The translations under genes were made by a program, and so were the position numbers. Positions 11,031 to 19,512 of a DNA stretch of 31,777 nucleotides are shown here, piece by piece. The stretch comes from AP-16 sp036395835 (GTDB lineage: Bacteria; Pseudomonadota; Alphaproteobacteria; Rhizobiales; Xanthobacteraceae), in contig DASWCW010000317.1 of assembly GCA_036395835.1 (NCBI GenBank), forward strand, positions 1 to 31,777, read 5' to 3'. How positions within the stretch are numbered: position 1 is the stretch's first letter; every line of letters begins with the position of its first letter. A model generated the notes under the pieces. That model had not been told where the DNA came from. It was given only the letters and a program-made list of their open reading frames with translations, and did no database searches.

Positions 11031-12716
11031 TCACCCACCCTGCCGGGCCAGCGCCTTCTCGCGGATGGCGCCGAGCGTGGTCGTGGGCGTGATCGCTTCC
11101 GGGTCGAGCTTGAGATGGAGAATGGCGGGTTTTTCCGACTGTCTGGCCGCCTCGAATGCCGGTCCGAACTCGGCGGTCGTCTCCACCGTCGCGCCGAAGC
11201 CGCCGAACGCCCGGGCATAGGCAGCGAAATCCGGGTTCTTGAGCGCAGTCGCGGAGATGCGCCTGGGATATTCGCGCTCCTGGTGCATGCGGATCGTGCC
11301 GTACATGCCGTTGTCGACCACGATCACGACGATGGGCAGCTCGTATTGGACGGCGGTCGCGAACTCCTGGCCGTTCATGAGAAAGCAGCCGTCGCCGGCA
11401 AAGCAGATCACGCTACGCTCCGGATAAAGCCGCTTGGCCGCGACCGCCGCAGGAACGCCGTAGCCCATCGAGCCCGACACCGGTCCGAGCTGGGTCGTGA
11501 AGCGGCGGAAACGATAGAAGCGGTGAATCCAGCCAGCATAATTGCCGGCACCGTTGCAAAGAATCGCCTCGGGCTCGAGCTCGTTGCGCAAACCGACCAT
11601 GATCTCGCCGAGGTTGACCGCGCCCGGAATCGCGGTCGGCGCTTCCGACCAGGTGAGGTAATCCGCATGCGCGGCGCGCGTATTCTCGCCCCAGCGGATC
11701 TCGTTGGGCGGCTCGAGTGCTTCGAGGGCCGCCGCAAAAGCAGTCGGCGCGGCGTGGATCGCCAGATCCGGGCGATAGACGCGGCCGAGCTCTTCCGCGC
11801 CCGGATGGACGTGGACGAGCTTGATCTGCGGATTGGGAATGCCAAGCAGCGTGTAGCCTTGCGAGGGCAACTCGCCGAGCCTTCCGCCGACGAGCACGAT
11901 GAGGTCGGCCGATTGGATGCGAGCGAGCAGCTTCGGGTTGGGGCCGATGCCGAGATCGCCGGCATAGCTCGGATGGGTTGCGTCGAACAGATGCGCGCGC
12001 CGGAACGTCGTGGCGACGGGAACTTGGAAGCGTTCGGCAAAGCGCCCCATCGCCGCCCAGGCCGCTTGCGACCACCGGCTGCCGCCCAGGAGCACGATCG
12101 GCCGTTCCGCCGCCCACAGCAGCTTCTGCAGCCGGGTCATGTCGGTGAGCCCCGGCCAGGTCTCGATCGGCTCGAACGGCCGCGCGTCCGCAACGGCGAC
12201 GCGCTCGGTCAACATATCCTCGGGCAGCGCCACGACGACCGGACCGGGCCGACCGCTGGTCGCCGTGTAAAACGCCCGCGATACGATCTCGGGAACACGC
12301 TCCACCGCGTCGATCTCGGTCGCCCATTTGGCCATCGAGCCGAACACCGCGCGATAATCGAGTTCCTGGAAAGCCTCGCGATCCCGGGTCTCCCGGGCGA
12401 CCTGCCCGACGAACAGGATCATCGGGGTCGAGTCCTGGCGCGCGATATGGACGCCGGGCGATGCATTGGTCGCGCCCGGGCCGCGGGTGACGAACGAAAT
12501 GCCGGGCCGGCCGGTCAGCTTGCCGACCGCCTCCGCCATCATGGTGGCGCCGCCTTCCTGGCGGCACACCGTCACCGCAAGGTCGCGGTCGTGGAATGCA
12601 TCGAGCACGGCCAGATAGCTCTCGCCCGGCACGCAGAACGCATGCCGCGCGCCGTGGGCCAATAATTGGTCGACCAGAATTTCGCCGCCCGTCCTGGCGT
12701 TGCTCGTCCCGCGCAT
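11031..12716 (-). CDS. Thiamine-diphosphate enzyme, acetolactate synthase large-subunit type
   Basis: A 561-aa ThDP-dependent enzyme. The N-terminal domain has the catalytic glutamate E54 in CRQEGGATMMAEA, the central domain follows, and the C-terminal ThDP domain carries GDGCFLMNGQEF...VVDNGMYG, the GDG...DN cofactor-binding motif. The ATG at 12716 is supported by GGAGG 7 nt upstream; upstream in-frame sequence is Arg/Ser-rich noise. No acetolactate synthase regulatory subunit lies nearby, so it is probably not the biosynthetic IlvB but one of the many ThDP decarboxylases/ligases (acetolactate synthase-like, benzoylformate decarboxylase-like). It is flanked by a conserved hypothetical 16 nt upstream and TetR downstream. 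Glyoxylate carboligase, tempting beside a glycolate cluster, is unlikely because that enzyme lacks this glutamate. Confidence 0.88.
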   Translation of the reverse strand: MRGTSNARTGGEILVDQLLAHGARHAFCVPGESYLAVLDAFHDRDLAVTVCRQEGGATMMAEAVGKLTGRPGISFVTRGPGATNASPGVHIARQDSTPMILFVGQVARETRDREAFQELDYRAVFGSMAKWATEIDAVERVPEIVSRAFYTATSGRPGPVVVALPEDMLTERVAVADARPFEPIETWPGLTDMTRLQKLLWAAERPIVLLGGSRWSQAAWAAMGRFAERFQVPVATTFRRAHLFDATHPSYAGDLGIGPNPKLLARIQSADLIVLVGGRLGELPSQGYTLLGIPNPQIKLVHVHPGAEELGRVYRPDLAIHAAPTAFAAALEALEPPNEIRWGENTRAAHADYLTWSEAPTAIPGAVNLGEIMVGLRNELEPEAILCNGAGNYAGWIHRFYRFRRFTTQLGPVSGSMGYGVPAAVAAKRLYPERSVICFAGDGCFLMNGQEFATAVQYELPIVVIVVDNGMYGTIRMHQEREYPRRISATALKNPDFAAYARAFGGFGATVETTAEFGPAFEAARQSEKPAILHLKLDPEAITPTTTLGAIREKALARQGG

Positions 12717-12732
12717 GCGTTCGCCTCCGCTC

Positions 12733-13131
12733 TCAGGTCGCGGGCTCGACCGAGACGACCTGGAAGGTGTGCATCTCCCCGTCCTCATCCCGGATCGAGA
12801 CGTATTCGCCGGGCCTGAAGGCGTGCGCGCCAAAGCGGTAGCCGGCTTCGTCGTCCTCCTCGGCAACGCCCTCGTAATCGAACACCCAGCGGGCGGGGCC
12901 GGCACCCCCCGGGCCGTGCACCACACGCCCCACCTCGTCCGGTTCGCCCTCCCAGAAGCGACGCACGCGGCAATGGTCGCGGTGCTTTCGCCACAGCTCC
13001 ACATCGATATGCCCGCTGGCATCGAGCGGGGCCACGAACTCGTAACCATGCCGCGCGGAGCCCGAGGGAAATTCCTTCGAGCGGGCCAGGTTGAGCCGGA
13101 TGCGCTTGAGCACATGCGGCAGCGTCGTCAT
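12733..13131 (-). CDS. Conserved hypothetical protein
   Basis: A 132-aa protein starting at the ATG at 13131, preceded by GGGAGG 7 nt upstream. It begins MTTLPHVLKRIRLNLARSKE and includes HGYEFVAPLD, WRKHRDHCRVRRFW and GEYVSIRDEDGEMHTFQVVSV. I recall similar proteins of this size in many Hyphomicrobiales, always without an assigned function. It is soluble, acidic in the C-terminal half, and has a conserved His/Cys/Arg cluster (KHRDHCRVRRFW). It lies 16 nt upstream of the ThDP enzyme, so the two are probably co-transcribed. Confidence 0.75.
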   Translation of the reverse strand: MTTLPHVLKRIRLNLARSKEFPSGSARHGYEFVAPLDASGHIDVELWRKHRDHCRVRRFWEGEPDEVGRVVHGPGGAGPARWVFDYEGVAEEDDEAGYRFGAHAFRPGEYVSIRDEDGEMHTFQVVSVEPAT

Positions 13132-13294
13132 GTTGCAACCTCCCGACTTGCCGGTCCCGAGGCCGGGACGCCCGCGGGTACCGGCAATTTGCTGCAGTGG
13201 GAGCGCGGTACCTTGACTTTGCGCAAGGTGCGCCGCATCGCGGACCGATCCTATTTGGGCGATGGGCCCGAGGACAAGGCCGGCGGGAGCGGGC

Positions 13295-14826
13295 ATGCAG
13301 GCGCAACGCGACTGCCAGGCCGAGGTCTTGGCGTTCTTGACAGATCCCGCCAGTCACCAAGGGCACATGCCTCCTCGGTATTCCTGGTCGGGCAGCGGGC
13401 GCTCAAGGTCAAACGGGCCGTGCGCTTTCCGTTCCTCGATTATTCGAGCCTGGACAAGCGCAAGGCAGCTTGCGCGGCCGAGATCGAAGTCAATCGGCCG
13501 TTCGCGCCCGAACTTTATCGCCGCATCGTGCCGGTCACGCGCGAGGCCGACGCAGGGCTCGCGCTCGACGGCGCGGGCGAGCCGATCGAATGGGCGGTCG
13601 AGATGCGCCGCTTCGACGAGACGCGCACGCTCGATCGGCTGGCGGACGGCGACCTGATCGATGCCGCGCTCGCCGATACGCTGGGTCGGGCCGTCGCAGC
13701 CGCGCATGCTCGCGCGCCGGTCGTGCGCGCCGAGCCGTGGGTTGCCGCGCTCGACACCTATCTCAACCAGAACGATGCGGCGTTCCGGGAATTCCCCGAG
13801 CTATTTCCCGCCGATCCCGTCGCCGATCTGCAACAGAGAAGCCATCGCGCGCTCACGCAGGTGCGGCCGCTGCTGCTCGTGCGCGGCCAGCAGGATCTCG
13901 TCCGCCGCGGTCACGGCGATCTCCATCTCGGCAATATCGCGCTGATCGACGGCCGCCCGGTGCCGTTCGATGCCGTCGAGTTCAGCGAGCTGATCGCATC
14001 GGGCGACGTGCTCTACGATCTGGCGTTCCTGCTGATGGATCTGATCGAACGGGGGCTCGTTGGCGCGGCGAATGTCGTGCTCAATCGCTACCTTGCCGAG
14101 GTTGGGCGTGAATCGGACCTCGATGCGCTCGCGGCGTTGCCGCTGTTCCTGTCCGTGCGCGCCGCGATCCGCGCCAAAGTGACGGCCGCCCGCTTGCGTG
14201 CAGCGAATGCGGATTCGAAGCGCGAAATCGCGCGGGCTGCGCAAGCCTATTTTCGTCTGGCCGGCAAGTTGCTGGAACCCGCAACCCCGATGCTGATCGC
14301 GATCGGCGGGCTGTCGGGGACCGGAAAGTCGCGCTTGGCGCGCGCGCTCGCCCCGGAGCTCATGCCGGCGCCGGGTGCTCTGGTGCTGCGCTCGGACGTC
14401 GAGCGCAAGGCGCTGCTCGGCAAAAGCGAAACCGAGCGGCTTTCGGGGGACGTCTACGCGCCGGAAATCACCAGCCAAGTCTATGCGGCGCTCGCGGAGA
14501 AGGCCCGGCGCGTCGTCGCCGCGGGATTTTCCGCGATCGTCGATGCGGTATTCGCCGATCCGGCGGAGCGCGCGGCGATCCGCGCGGCTACGGACGACAC
14601 TCACGCCGCATTCGGCGGGCTCTTTCTCGTTGCGGAACTGCCGATCCGGATCGAGCGGATCGGTGCGCGTTCCCGCGATGCGTCCGATGCCGATGCGATG
14701 ATCGCACGCCGGCAGGAAAGCTATGTGCTGGGCCCGATGGATTTCACCGAGATCGACGCGTCGGGCACACCGGCCGAGACGCTCGCGCGGGCCAAGGCGG
14801 CATTGTCACGGCCGCCGACCCGTTAA
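13295..14826 (+). CDS. Aminoglycoside phosphotransferase / P-loop kinase fusion, apparent 5' frameshift
   Basis: A two-domain protein of a family common in proteobacteria. The first half is APH-like, with KVKRAVRFPFLDYS, the catalytic loop HGDLHLGNI (13912-13938) and VPFDAVEFS supplying the metal-binding Asp. The second half is an AAA/zeta-like kinase with Walker A GLSGTGKS (14308-14331). The family's N-terminus (AEVLAFLTDPASHQG) is encoded in one frame from the ATG at 13295, which has GGGAG upstream. From about 13365 the homology continues in another frame (HASSVFLVGQ). About 10 residues are missing at the junction, consistent with a small deletion that broke the frame. No start codon lies in the second frame close to the conserved part. 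It may be a recent pseudogene, an assembly error, or use a distal start. The substrate is unknown. Confidence 0.75.
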
Positions 14827-15453
14827 GCACGCTGCCGCGCTCGGATGCCACTGCGGCCGATAATCCTGCGCCAGCACGCCGAGGATGCTCGGCGGCGTGA
14901 GCACGTCGACGAGGGTATCGCGCGGGCGCGGGCGCGAACCGTCATAGCCTTCCGGCCGCCACCGCAGCAAATGCCCGCTCCGCAGCGCGAATACGGATTC
15001 GGGCTCGCCCGACAGCGTGAGCATTGCCCCGTCGGGCAACGTGTCGATCGGGAGCGGATGGCGGCGCTTGTTGCGGCCGTCGAGCCGCTCGGCATGAAGA
15101 ACACGATCCATCTCGGCCGCACGCGGAGGCACCGGTTCGTGCCGCGCGGCGGCCCAGCTCGCCGCAAACGCGAGCGCGTCGCCGCGGCGGCATTCGAAGC
15201 AGGACCGGTGCCCGGCCGCAAGCGCGGTCGGTTCGTCGAGAAAGAACAGCTCGGTATAGCCGTTCTCCCAAACCGCGCGATGCCGTCCCTTGAATTGCGT
15301 GACGCAGCAGATCCATGCGCGGGAAACCCAGCGCCGCGCGCCGAGCGTGCGATCGTCGCGATGAAACCGGCCGCCGCGGTTGCCCATGAACAGCCCGCGG
15401 GAGGTGACGGCGACGAGCTCGCCGGCAGGAGTGACGCGGTTTTGCAGGGGCAT
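14806..15453 (-). CDS. Conserved hypothetical protein with a CxxC motif
   Basis: A 215-aa protein that begins MPLQNRVTPAGELVAV and contains GLFMGNRGGRFH, RAWICCVTQFKG, YTELFFLDEPTALAAGHRSCFECRR and MDRVLHAERLDGRNKRRH. I recall homologues of this length in Hyphomicrobiales, without function. The paired C-x2-C-R-R and nearby histidines could form a metal site, but this is inference. Its 3' end overlaps the convergent kinase gene by 21 bp, so the two messages can pair at their ends. Immediately upstream is a block of palindromic repeats. Confidence 0.7.
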   Translation of the reverse strand: MPLQNRVTPAGELVAVTSRGLFMGNRGGRFHRDDRTLGARRWVSRAWICCVTQFKGRHRAVWENGYTELFFLDEPTALAAGHRSCFECRRGDALAFAASWAAARHEPVPPRAAEMDRVLHAERLDGRNKRRHPLPIDTLPDGAMLTLSGEPESVFALRSGHLLRWRPEGYDGSRPRPRDTLVDVLTPPSILGVLAQDYRPQWHPSAAACLTGRRP

Positions 15454-15462
15454 GGTGGACTC

Positions 15463-15584
15463 GCCATCGTTCCGGGGCGCGCAGAAGGCGCGAACCCGGA
15501 ATCCATGAGCACAGAGAATGAGAGTTCAACGCGCCGTGTTCATGGGTCCCAGGTTCCCTCGCTTCGCTCGGGCCCGGGACGACA
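15463..15584. repeat. Composite rhizobial-type palindromic repeat block
   Basis: Two adjoining imperfect palindromes fill the gap between the hypothetical gene and lutC. The first pairs ttccggggcgcg with cgcgaacccggaa. The second (about 15543-15584) reads tgggtcccaggttccctcgc and then cttcgctcgggcccgggac. The second is a near-copy, in opposite orientation, of the repeat at 20834-20877, so it belongs to a dispersed family. Confidence 0.65.
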
Positions 15585-15598
15585 AGAGTTTGTAACGC

Positions 15599-16279
15599 TC
15601 ACTCCGTCTCGCCGACGACCATCACGTGGAGGCGGCGCGGACCATGCGCGCCGAGGATGAGCGTCTGCTCGATGTCGGCGGAGCGCGACGGTCCGGTGAT
15701 CCAATTCACCGTGCGGGGCATGGCGCCGGCGCCAAAGCGCTCGCGCAGCTTGTCCCACAGCGTCTCGTAATCGCCGGCGACGTCGCCGGCCTCGACCACG
15801 ACGATGTGCGTGTCGGGCAGGAAATTCAGCGTCGTCGGATTGTCCTTGCCGGAGACGAGCATCAGCGTCCCGGATTCGGCGACCGCCCCGAACGCGTGGG
15901 AGACCGCCGCCAGATCGCCGCCACGCGAAGGACCCTCCTTGACTTCGAGCGTGCGCTCCCGCGTCCACGGCATCGCTTCGAGCCGCGGGTCCTCGCCCCG
16001 GCGCACCGCCATCGGCAGATTGTGCGCCCGCAGGAACGCCGCCACGGCCCCCGGCACGTCGGCGGCGCGCGGGACTTCCTCGATCGATCCGGCCGCCGCC
16101 TCGACCATCTTGCGAAACAGCTCGGCGCGCGCCTTCGGCGCAAGCCTGCCGCGCGCGGGCACGATGCCTCCCGGATGCTCGCGCAGCCGATCGGCGACCG
16201 CCTTGCGGCGCGGCGCCTCGCGGCCCGACACGCCGAGCGAGCGCCGGATCGAGGCCAGGATGGTGTCGCGCGCAGTCAT
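15599..16279 (-). CDS. lutC: Lactate utilization protein LutC (LUD domain)
   Basis: A 226-aa LUD-domain protein and the third component of the LutABC L-lactate oxidation system. The N-terminus (MTARDTILASIRRSLG) is typical. Conserved family motifs are present: AESGTLMLVSG, the LNFLPDTHIVVV strand and the C-terminal TGPSRSADIEQTLILGAHGPRRLHV with the S-x2-D-I-E and G-A-H-G-P signatures. The ATG at 16279 fits the family start. It is separated from lutB by 160 nt holding a strong hairpin, unlike the overlapping lutA-lutB pair, so its expression may be set separately. Confidence 0.92.
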   Translation of the reverse strand: MTARDTILASIRRSLGVSGREAPRRKAVADRLREHPGGIVPARGRLAPKARAELFRKMVEAAAGSIEEVPRAADVPGAVAAFLRAHNLPMAVRRGEDPRLEAMPWTRERTLEVKEGPSRGGDLAAVSHAFGAVAESGTLMLVSGKDNPTTLNFLPDTHIVVVEAGDVAGDYETLWDKLRERFGAGAMPRTVNWITGPSRSADIEQTLILGAHGPRRLHVMVVGETE

Positions 16280-16312
16280 GGTTTGATTCCACCACGAGCC
16301 GCTTGCGCGCTT

Positions 16313-16403
16313 GCCCTCTCCCCGCCAAATCCGGGTGTTCCCGGGTTTGGCCCTTTATGATTGGTCCAAGTCGGAAACATCCGACTTGGACGCGGGAGAG
16401 GGG
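16313..16403. repeat. Nested inverted repeats between lutB and lutC
   Basis: The inner arms GTCCAAGTCGG (16364-16374) and CCGACTTGGAC (16381-16391) are a perfect 11-bp palindrome with the 6-nt loop AAACAT. Outer arms ccctctccccgc (16313-16324) and gcgggagagggg (16392-16403) pair with one slipped base. In the message this forms a stable stem in the only sizeable gap of the lut cluster. It may be a dispersed REP-like element that also attenuates or protects lutC-distal RNA. There is no T-tract. Confidence 0.7.
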
Positions 16404-16439
16404 TTGGCGTATGCGGCACGGCTTGGCTTTCCAATCCGA

Positions 16440-17858
16440 TCATCGCTTGCGCCGCTTCCATTGCGACTGGAAGGTCGCGCCCTGCGGCGCCGGAAAATCC
16501 CGGTCGCGGGTCCAGGCCGCGGCGAACGGCAGCCACCCGAACCTTCCGCTGCGGGATCCGAACAACGCCAGCGCGCGCGCCGCAATCGCCGTTGCGAAAC
16601 CGTAGAGCCGCGGGCGCTTGGCGAAGAACGCCCAGAACGCGAGCCCCGAGCGCACGGTCGCCGAGGAGAGATGCCGCTCGAATTCCCGCTCGCGCCAATC
16701 CCGCATCATCCGCGGCAGCGGAATGCGCACCGGGCACACCTCCTCGCATCGCCCGCAGAAGGTCGACGCGTTCGGCAGATTGCCGGCGAGATCGACCCCG
16801 ATCAGCGCCGGCGTGAGCACCGCCCCCATCGGCCCGGGATAGACCCAGCCGTAGGCATGGCCGCCGATCGCGCCGAAGATCGGACAATGGTTCATGCAGG
16901 CGCCGCAGCGGATGCAGCGCAGCATGTCCTGAAACTCGCCGCCGAGCATCGCCGAGCGGCCGTTGTCGAGAATCACAACGTGATATTCGGCGGGCCCGTC
17001 GGGATCCTCGGCGCGGCGCGGTCCGGTCGAGAACGTGGTGTATACCGACATGTCCTGTCCGGTGGCGGAGCGGGCGAGCACGCGCAGCAGCTGGGACACG
17101 TCCTCGAGCGTGGGCACCAGCTTCTCGATCGTGGCGAGCACGATGTGCACCTTCGGCAGCGTCTGGGTCAGATCGCCGTTGCCCTCGTTGGTGACGATGA
17201 TCGAGGTGCCGGTCTCGGCGATGAGAAAATTCGCGCCGGTGATGCCGACGTCGGCGGCAAGGAAGCGCTCGCGCAGGATGCTCCGCGCCTCGGCGAGCAG
17301 CGTCGCCGGCTCGGCGAGATTGCGGTTCTCGGGCAGATGCGTGTGCACGCGGCGGAAATCCGCCTCGACCTGCGCCTTGTTGAGATGGATCGCGGGCGCG
17401 ATGATGTGCGAGGGCGCCTCGTGGCGGATTTGGATGATGTATTCGCCGAGATCGGTCTCGACCGGCGCGATGCCGTTCGCCTCGAGGAAATCGTTGAGCC
17501 CGATCTCCTCGGCGATCATGGTCTTGCCCTTGGTGACGGTCTTGGCGCCCGCCTTGCGGCAGATGTCGAGGATCGCCGCACGCGCCTCGTCGGGCGTCAC
17601 CGCATAATGCACCTGGCCGCCGGCGGCACGCAGGCGCTCCTCATAGGCTTCGAGATAAAGATCGAGATGCGCCAGCGTGTGGTCCTTGATGTCGCGGGCG
17701 GAATCGCGCAGCGCGTCGAATTCCGGCAGCCGGTCGATCGCCGCCTGGCGGCGGTCGACGAAGCCGAGCCCCTGGCGCAGCACGCCCTGCAGCTGCGGGT
17801 CGGCAATCGCCGCCCGGGCGTTCTCCTTGAAAGCCGGCGAGGTGATGGCGAGCGTCAT
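16440..17858 (-). CDS. lutB: Lactate utilization iron-sulfur protein LutB
   Basis: A 472-aa LutB. The N-terminal two-thirds is a LUD domain (TVTKGKTMIAEEIGLN near 107-122; AETGTSIIVTNEGNGDL at 214-230). A ferredoxin-like domain follows, with C315-x2-C318-x2-C321-x3-C325-P and a second set C368-x2-C371-x3-C375-P. The C-terminus (about 390-472) is the family's extension. It oxidises L-lactate to pyruvate with LutA and LutC. The ATG at 17858 overlaps the lutA stop (ATGA), giving translational coupling and fixing the start; the open frame upstream is an out-of-frame reading of lutA. Confidence 0.94.
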   Translation of the reverse strand: MTLAITSPAFKENARAAIADPQLQGVLRQGLGFVDRRQAAIDRLPEFDALRDSARDIKDHTLAHLDLYLEAYEERLRAAGGQVHYAVTPDEARAAILDICRKAGAKTVTKGKTMIAEEIGLNDFLEANGIAPVETDLGEYIIQIRHEAPSHIIAPAIHLNKAQVEADFRRVHTHLPENRNLAEPATLLAEARSILRERFLAADVGITGANFLIAETGTSIIVTNEGNGDLTQTLPKVHIVLATIEKLVPTLEDVSQLLRVLARSATGQDMSVYTTFSTGPRRAEDPDGPAEYHVVILDNGRSAMLGGEFQDMLRCIRCGACMNHCPIFGAIGGHAYGWVYPGPMGAVLTPALIGVDLAGNLPNASTFCGRCEEVCPVRIPLPRMMRDWREREFERHLSSATVRSGLAFWAFFAKRPRLYGFATAIAARALALFGSRSGRFGWLPFAAAWTRDRDFPAPQGATFQSQWKRRKR

Positions 17859-18673
17859 GGCTCGGCTTGTGCCCTCGCCCGGATGTCGCCGATCGGCGGA
17901 TCTTCGGTCATGCCGGCGAGCACTTCGGCGACGTGACGGACCGCGATGTTCTTGCCGTCGCGCTTGAGCTTGCCCGCCATGTTCATCAGACAGCCGAGAT
18001 CGCCGGCGAGCAGCATGTCGGCGCCGGTCGCCGCAACGTTTTCCGTCTTCTTGCCGACGATGACGTTGGAGATCGCCGGATATTTGACGCAGAAGGTGCC
18101 GCCGAAGCCGCAGCAAACATCCGCTTCGCGCATCTCCTTGACCTTCAGCCCTCCGACTGTCGCCAAGAGCTTGCGCGGCTGTGCCTGGATCCCGAGCTCG
18201 CGCAAGCCCGAGCAGGCGTCGTGATAGGTGACGCTACCCTCGAGGCTCGCGGCAACGCTGCTCACGCCGAGCACGTCGACCAGGAAGGACACGAGCTCGA
18301 AGGTCTTTGCCGCAAACGCTTCCGCGCGCGGCAGTCGGTTGGGATCGTCGCGGAACAGCCGTGGATAATGCACCTTGAGCATGCCGGCGCACGAGCCCGA
18401 GGGCGCCACCACGTAATCGTAGGGCGCGAATATCTCGATCACCTGCGCGGCGATCTCGCGCGTCGTGCGGCGGTCGCCGGAGTTGTAGGCAGGCTGCCCG
18501 CAGCAGGCCTGGCGCGGAACTTCCACGCTGCAGCCGGCGTCTTCCAGCAGCTTTGCCGCCGCGAATCCAACCGACGGCCGCATCAGGTCGACCAGGCAGG
18601 TGACGAACAGACCGACGCGCGTTCGAACCGACGTGGATTGCGCGGATGTTTCTGCGGACGGGATGTCCGCCAT
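17855..18673 (-). CDS. lutA: Lactate utilization protein LutA (CCG domain)
   Basis: A 272-aa protein with two CCG domains, the hallmark of LutA/GlcF-type subunits: QACCGQPAYNSG (C57, C58) and ADVCCGFGGTFCVKYP (C187, C188), each with upstream partner cysteines (C26, C95, C154). It binds iron-sulfur clusters and works with LutB and LutC in L-lactate oxidation. The ATG at 18673 has GGGAGGA 5 nt upstream. It is the first gene of the lutABC set. A 14-residue Ser/Thr-rich leader before the conserved RVGLFVTCLVD is slightly longer than usual. Confidence 0.94.
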   Translation of the reverse strand: MADIPSAETSAQSTSVRTRVGLFVTCLVDLMRPSVGFAAAKLLEDAGCSVEVPRQACCGQPAYNSGDRRTTREIAAQVIEIFAPYDYVVAPSGSCAGMLKVHYPRLFRDDPNRLPRAEAFAAKTFELVSFLVDVLGVSSVAASLEGSVTYHDACSGLRELGIQAQPRKLLATVGGLKVKEMREADVCCGFGGTFCVKYPAISNVIVGKKTENVAATGADMLLAGDLGCLMNMAGKLKRDGKNIAVRHVAEVLAGMTEDPPIGDIRARAQAEP

Positions 18674-18781
18674 GAATTCCTCCCTGGCCCGCGCCGTGTC
18701 GCCGCGAGCGTATGGCGAGATTGGCGGAAAGGATTCGCGCGCGCAAGGGCGCAGCGCAGAACGCGTCGGCGCCGCGATGCC

Positions 18782-19300
18782 TCAATCCTCGCGGTAGCCG
18801 TATTCGGGGATGTTGCCGGTGTTGCCGTAATATTTGTAGGGCAGGAACTTGCCCGAGATGGTGATCTTGACGCGGTCGCCCTTCGGGTTCGGCACGCGCT
18901 CGAGCGCGATGTCGAAATCGATCGCCGACATGATGCCGTCGCCGAACTCCTCCTGGATCAGCTCCTTCCAGGTGGTGCCGTAGACCATCACCAGCTCGTA
19001 GAAGCGGTAGATCAACGGATCGGTGGGCACGGCCGCCGGCAGCGAGCCGCGGCACGGCACTTCGTTGAGCATCGCCTCCTCGGCTTTGCTCAAGCCGAAC
19101 AGTTTGGCGGCCGATTGCGCCTGCGGCTTGGTGAGCTTCATCTGGCCGAGCAGCGCCGCTGTGATCAGCATCGGGGAGAATCCGCCGATCTCGCCGCAGA
19201 TGTATTTCCAGCTCCAGCCCTTCTCGCGCTTGATGTCGAGGATCTTTTCGGTCAGTTGTACGCGTTGCTTGGGGTCGTCTCCTTCTCGTCCCAGGAACAT
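18782..19300 (-). CDS. cynS: Cyanate hydratase (cyanase)
   Basis: Catalyses cyanate plus bicarbonate to ammonia and two CO2. The protein is 172 aa from the ATG at 19300. The N-terminal helical domain contains LTEKILDIKREKGWSWKYI; the catalytic C-terminal domain has R99, E102 and S125 in YRFYELVMVYG and GDGIMSAIDF, matching the known Arg-Glu-Ser triad. It ends KFLPYKYY plus about 14 extra residues (GNTGNIPEYGYRED), longer than E. coli cyanase (156 aa). About 15 residues precede the conserved start, with no convincing ribosome binding site, so the start is uncertain; an open extension to 19426 is not cyanase-like. No carbonic anhydrase or cyanate transporter is adjacent. It may be transcribed alone, or with lutA 108 nt upstream being only a neighbour. 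Confidence 0.95.
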   Translation of the reverse strand: MFLGREGDDPKQRVQLTEKILDIKREKGWSWKYICGEIGGFSPMLITAALLGQMKLTKPQAQSAAKLFGLSKAEEAMLNEVPCRGSLPAAVPTDPLIYRFYELVMVYGTTWKELIQEEFGDGIMSAIDFDIALERVPNPKGDRVKITISGKFLPYKYYGNTGNIPEYGYRED

Positions 19301-19423
19301 GGCGCGAACGATCGCCGCACCCTCGCAACCGGCATGCCAGCCGGAGCGGGAATTCCGGGCGTCTTTCCATGGTTTTGGGCAGCGCTCAATGCCGATGACG
19401 GCCGGCCCCGCCCTCGAGTCGGG

Positions 19424-19451
19424 CATTTGCTCATTTTTTGCTCAGCAAATG
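19424..19451. repeat. Inverted repeat in the cynS/DUF3422 divergent gap
   Basis: CATTTGCT (19424-19431) and AGCAAATG (19444-19451) are perfect 8-bp inverted arms around a 12-nt AT-rich loop, with GCTC repeated inside. It lies in the 212-bp gap between the divergently transcribed cynS and DUF3422 genes, so it could be an operator. No regulator gene is adjacent. Confidence 0.35.
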
Positions 19452-19512
19452 GCGAGCCTCCGGCTAGGCCGTAATCTTGTCAAAGCATGCTCTGCATGCG
19501 ACGGGGTTCGCC

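Noticed and set aside
10959..12665. Long plus-strand open frame opposite the ThDP enzyme
   Set aside because: Antisense shadow in GC-rich DNA; no family signature.
11031..12716. ThDP enzyme as glyoxylate carboligase, given the nearby glycolate genes
   Set aside because: The catalytic Glu (E54) is present, whereas glyoxylate carboligase characteristically lacks it; no hydroxypyruvate isomerase or tartronate semialdehyde reductase gene is adjacent.
16311..19474. Long plus-strand open frames opposite lutB, lutA and cynS
   Set aside because: Shadows of the lut and cyanase genes; no coherent protein features.
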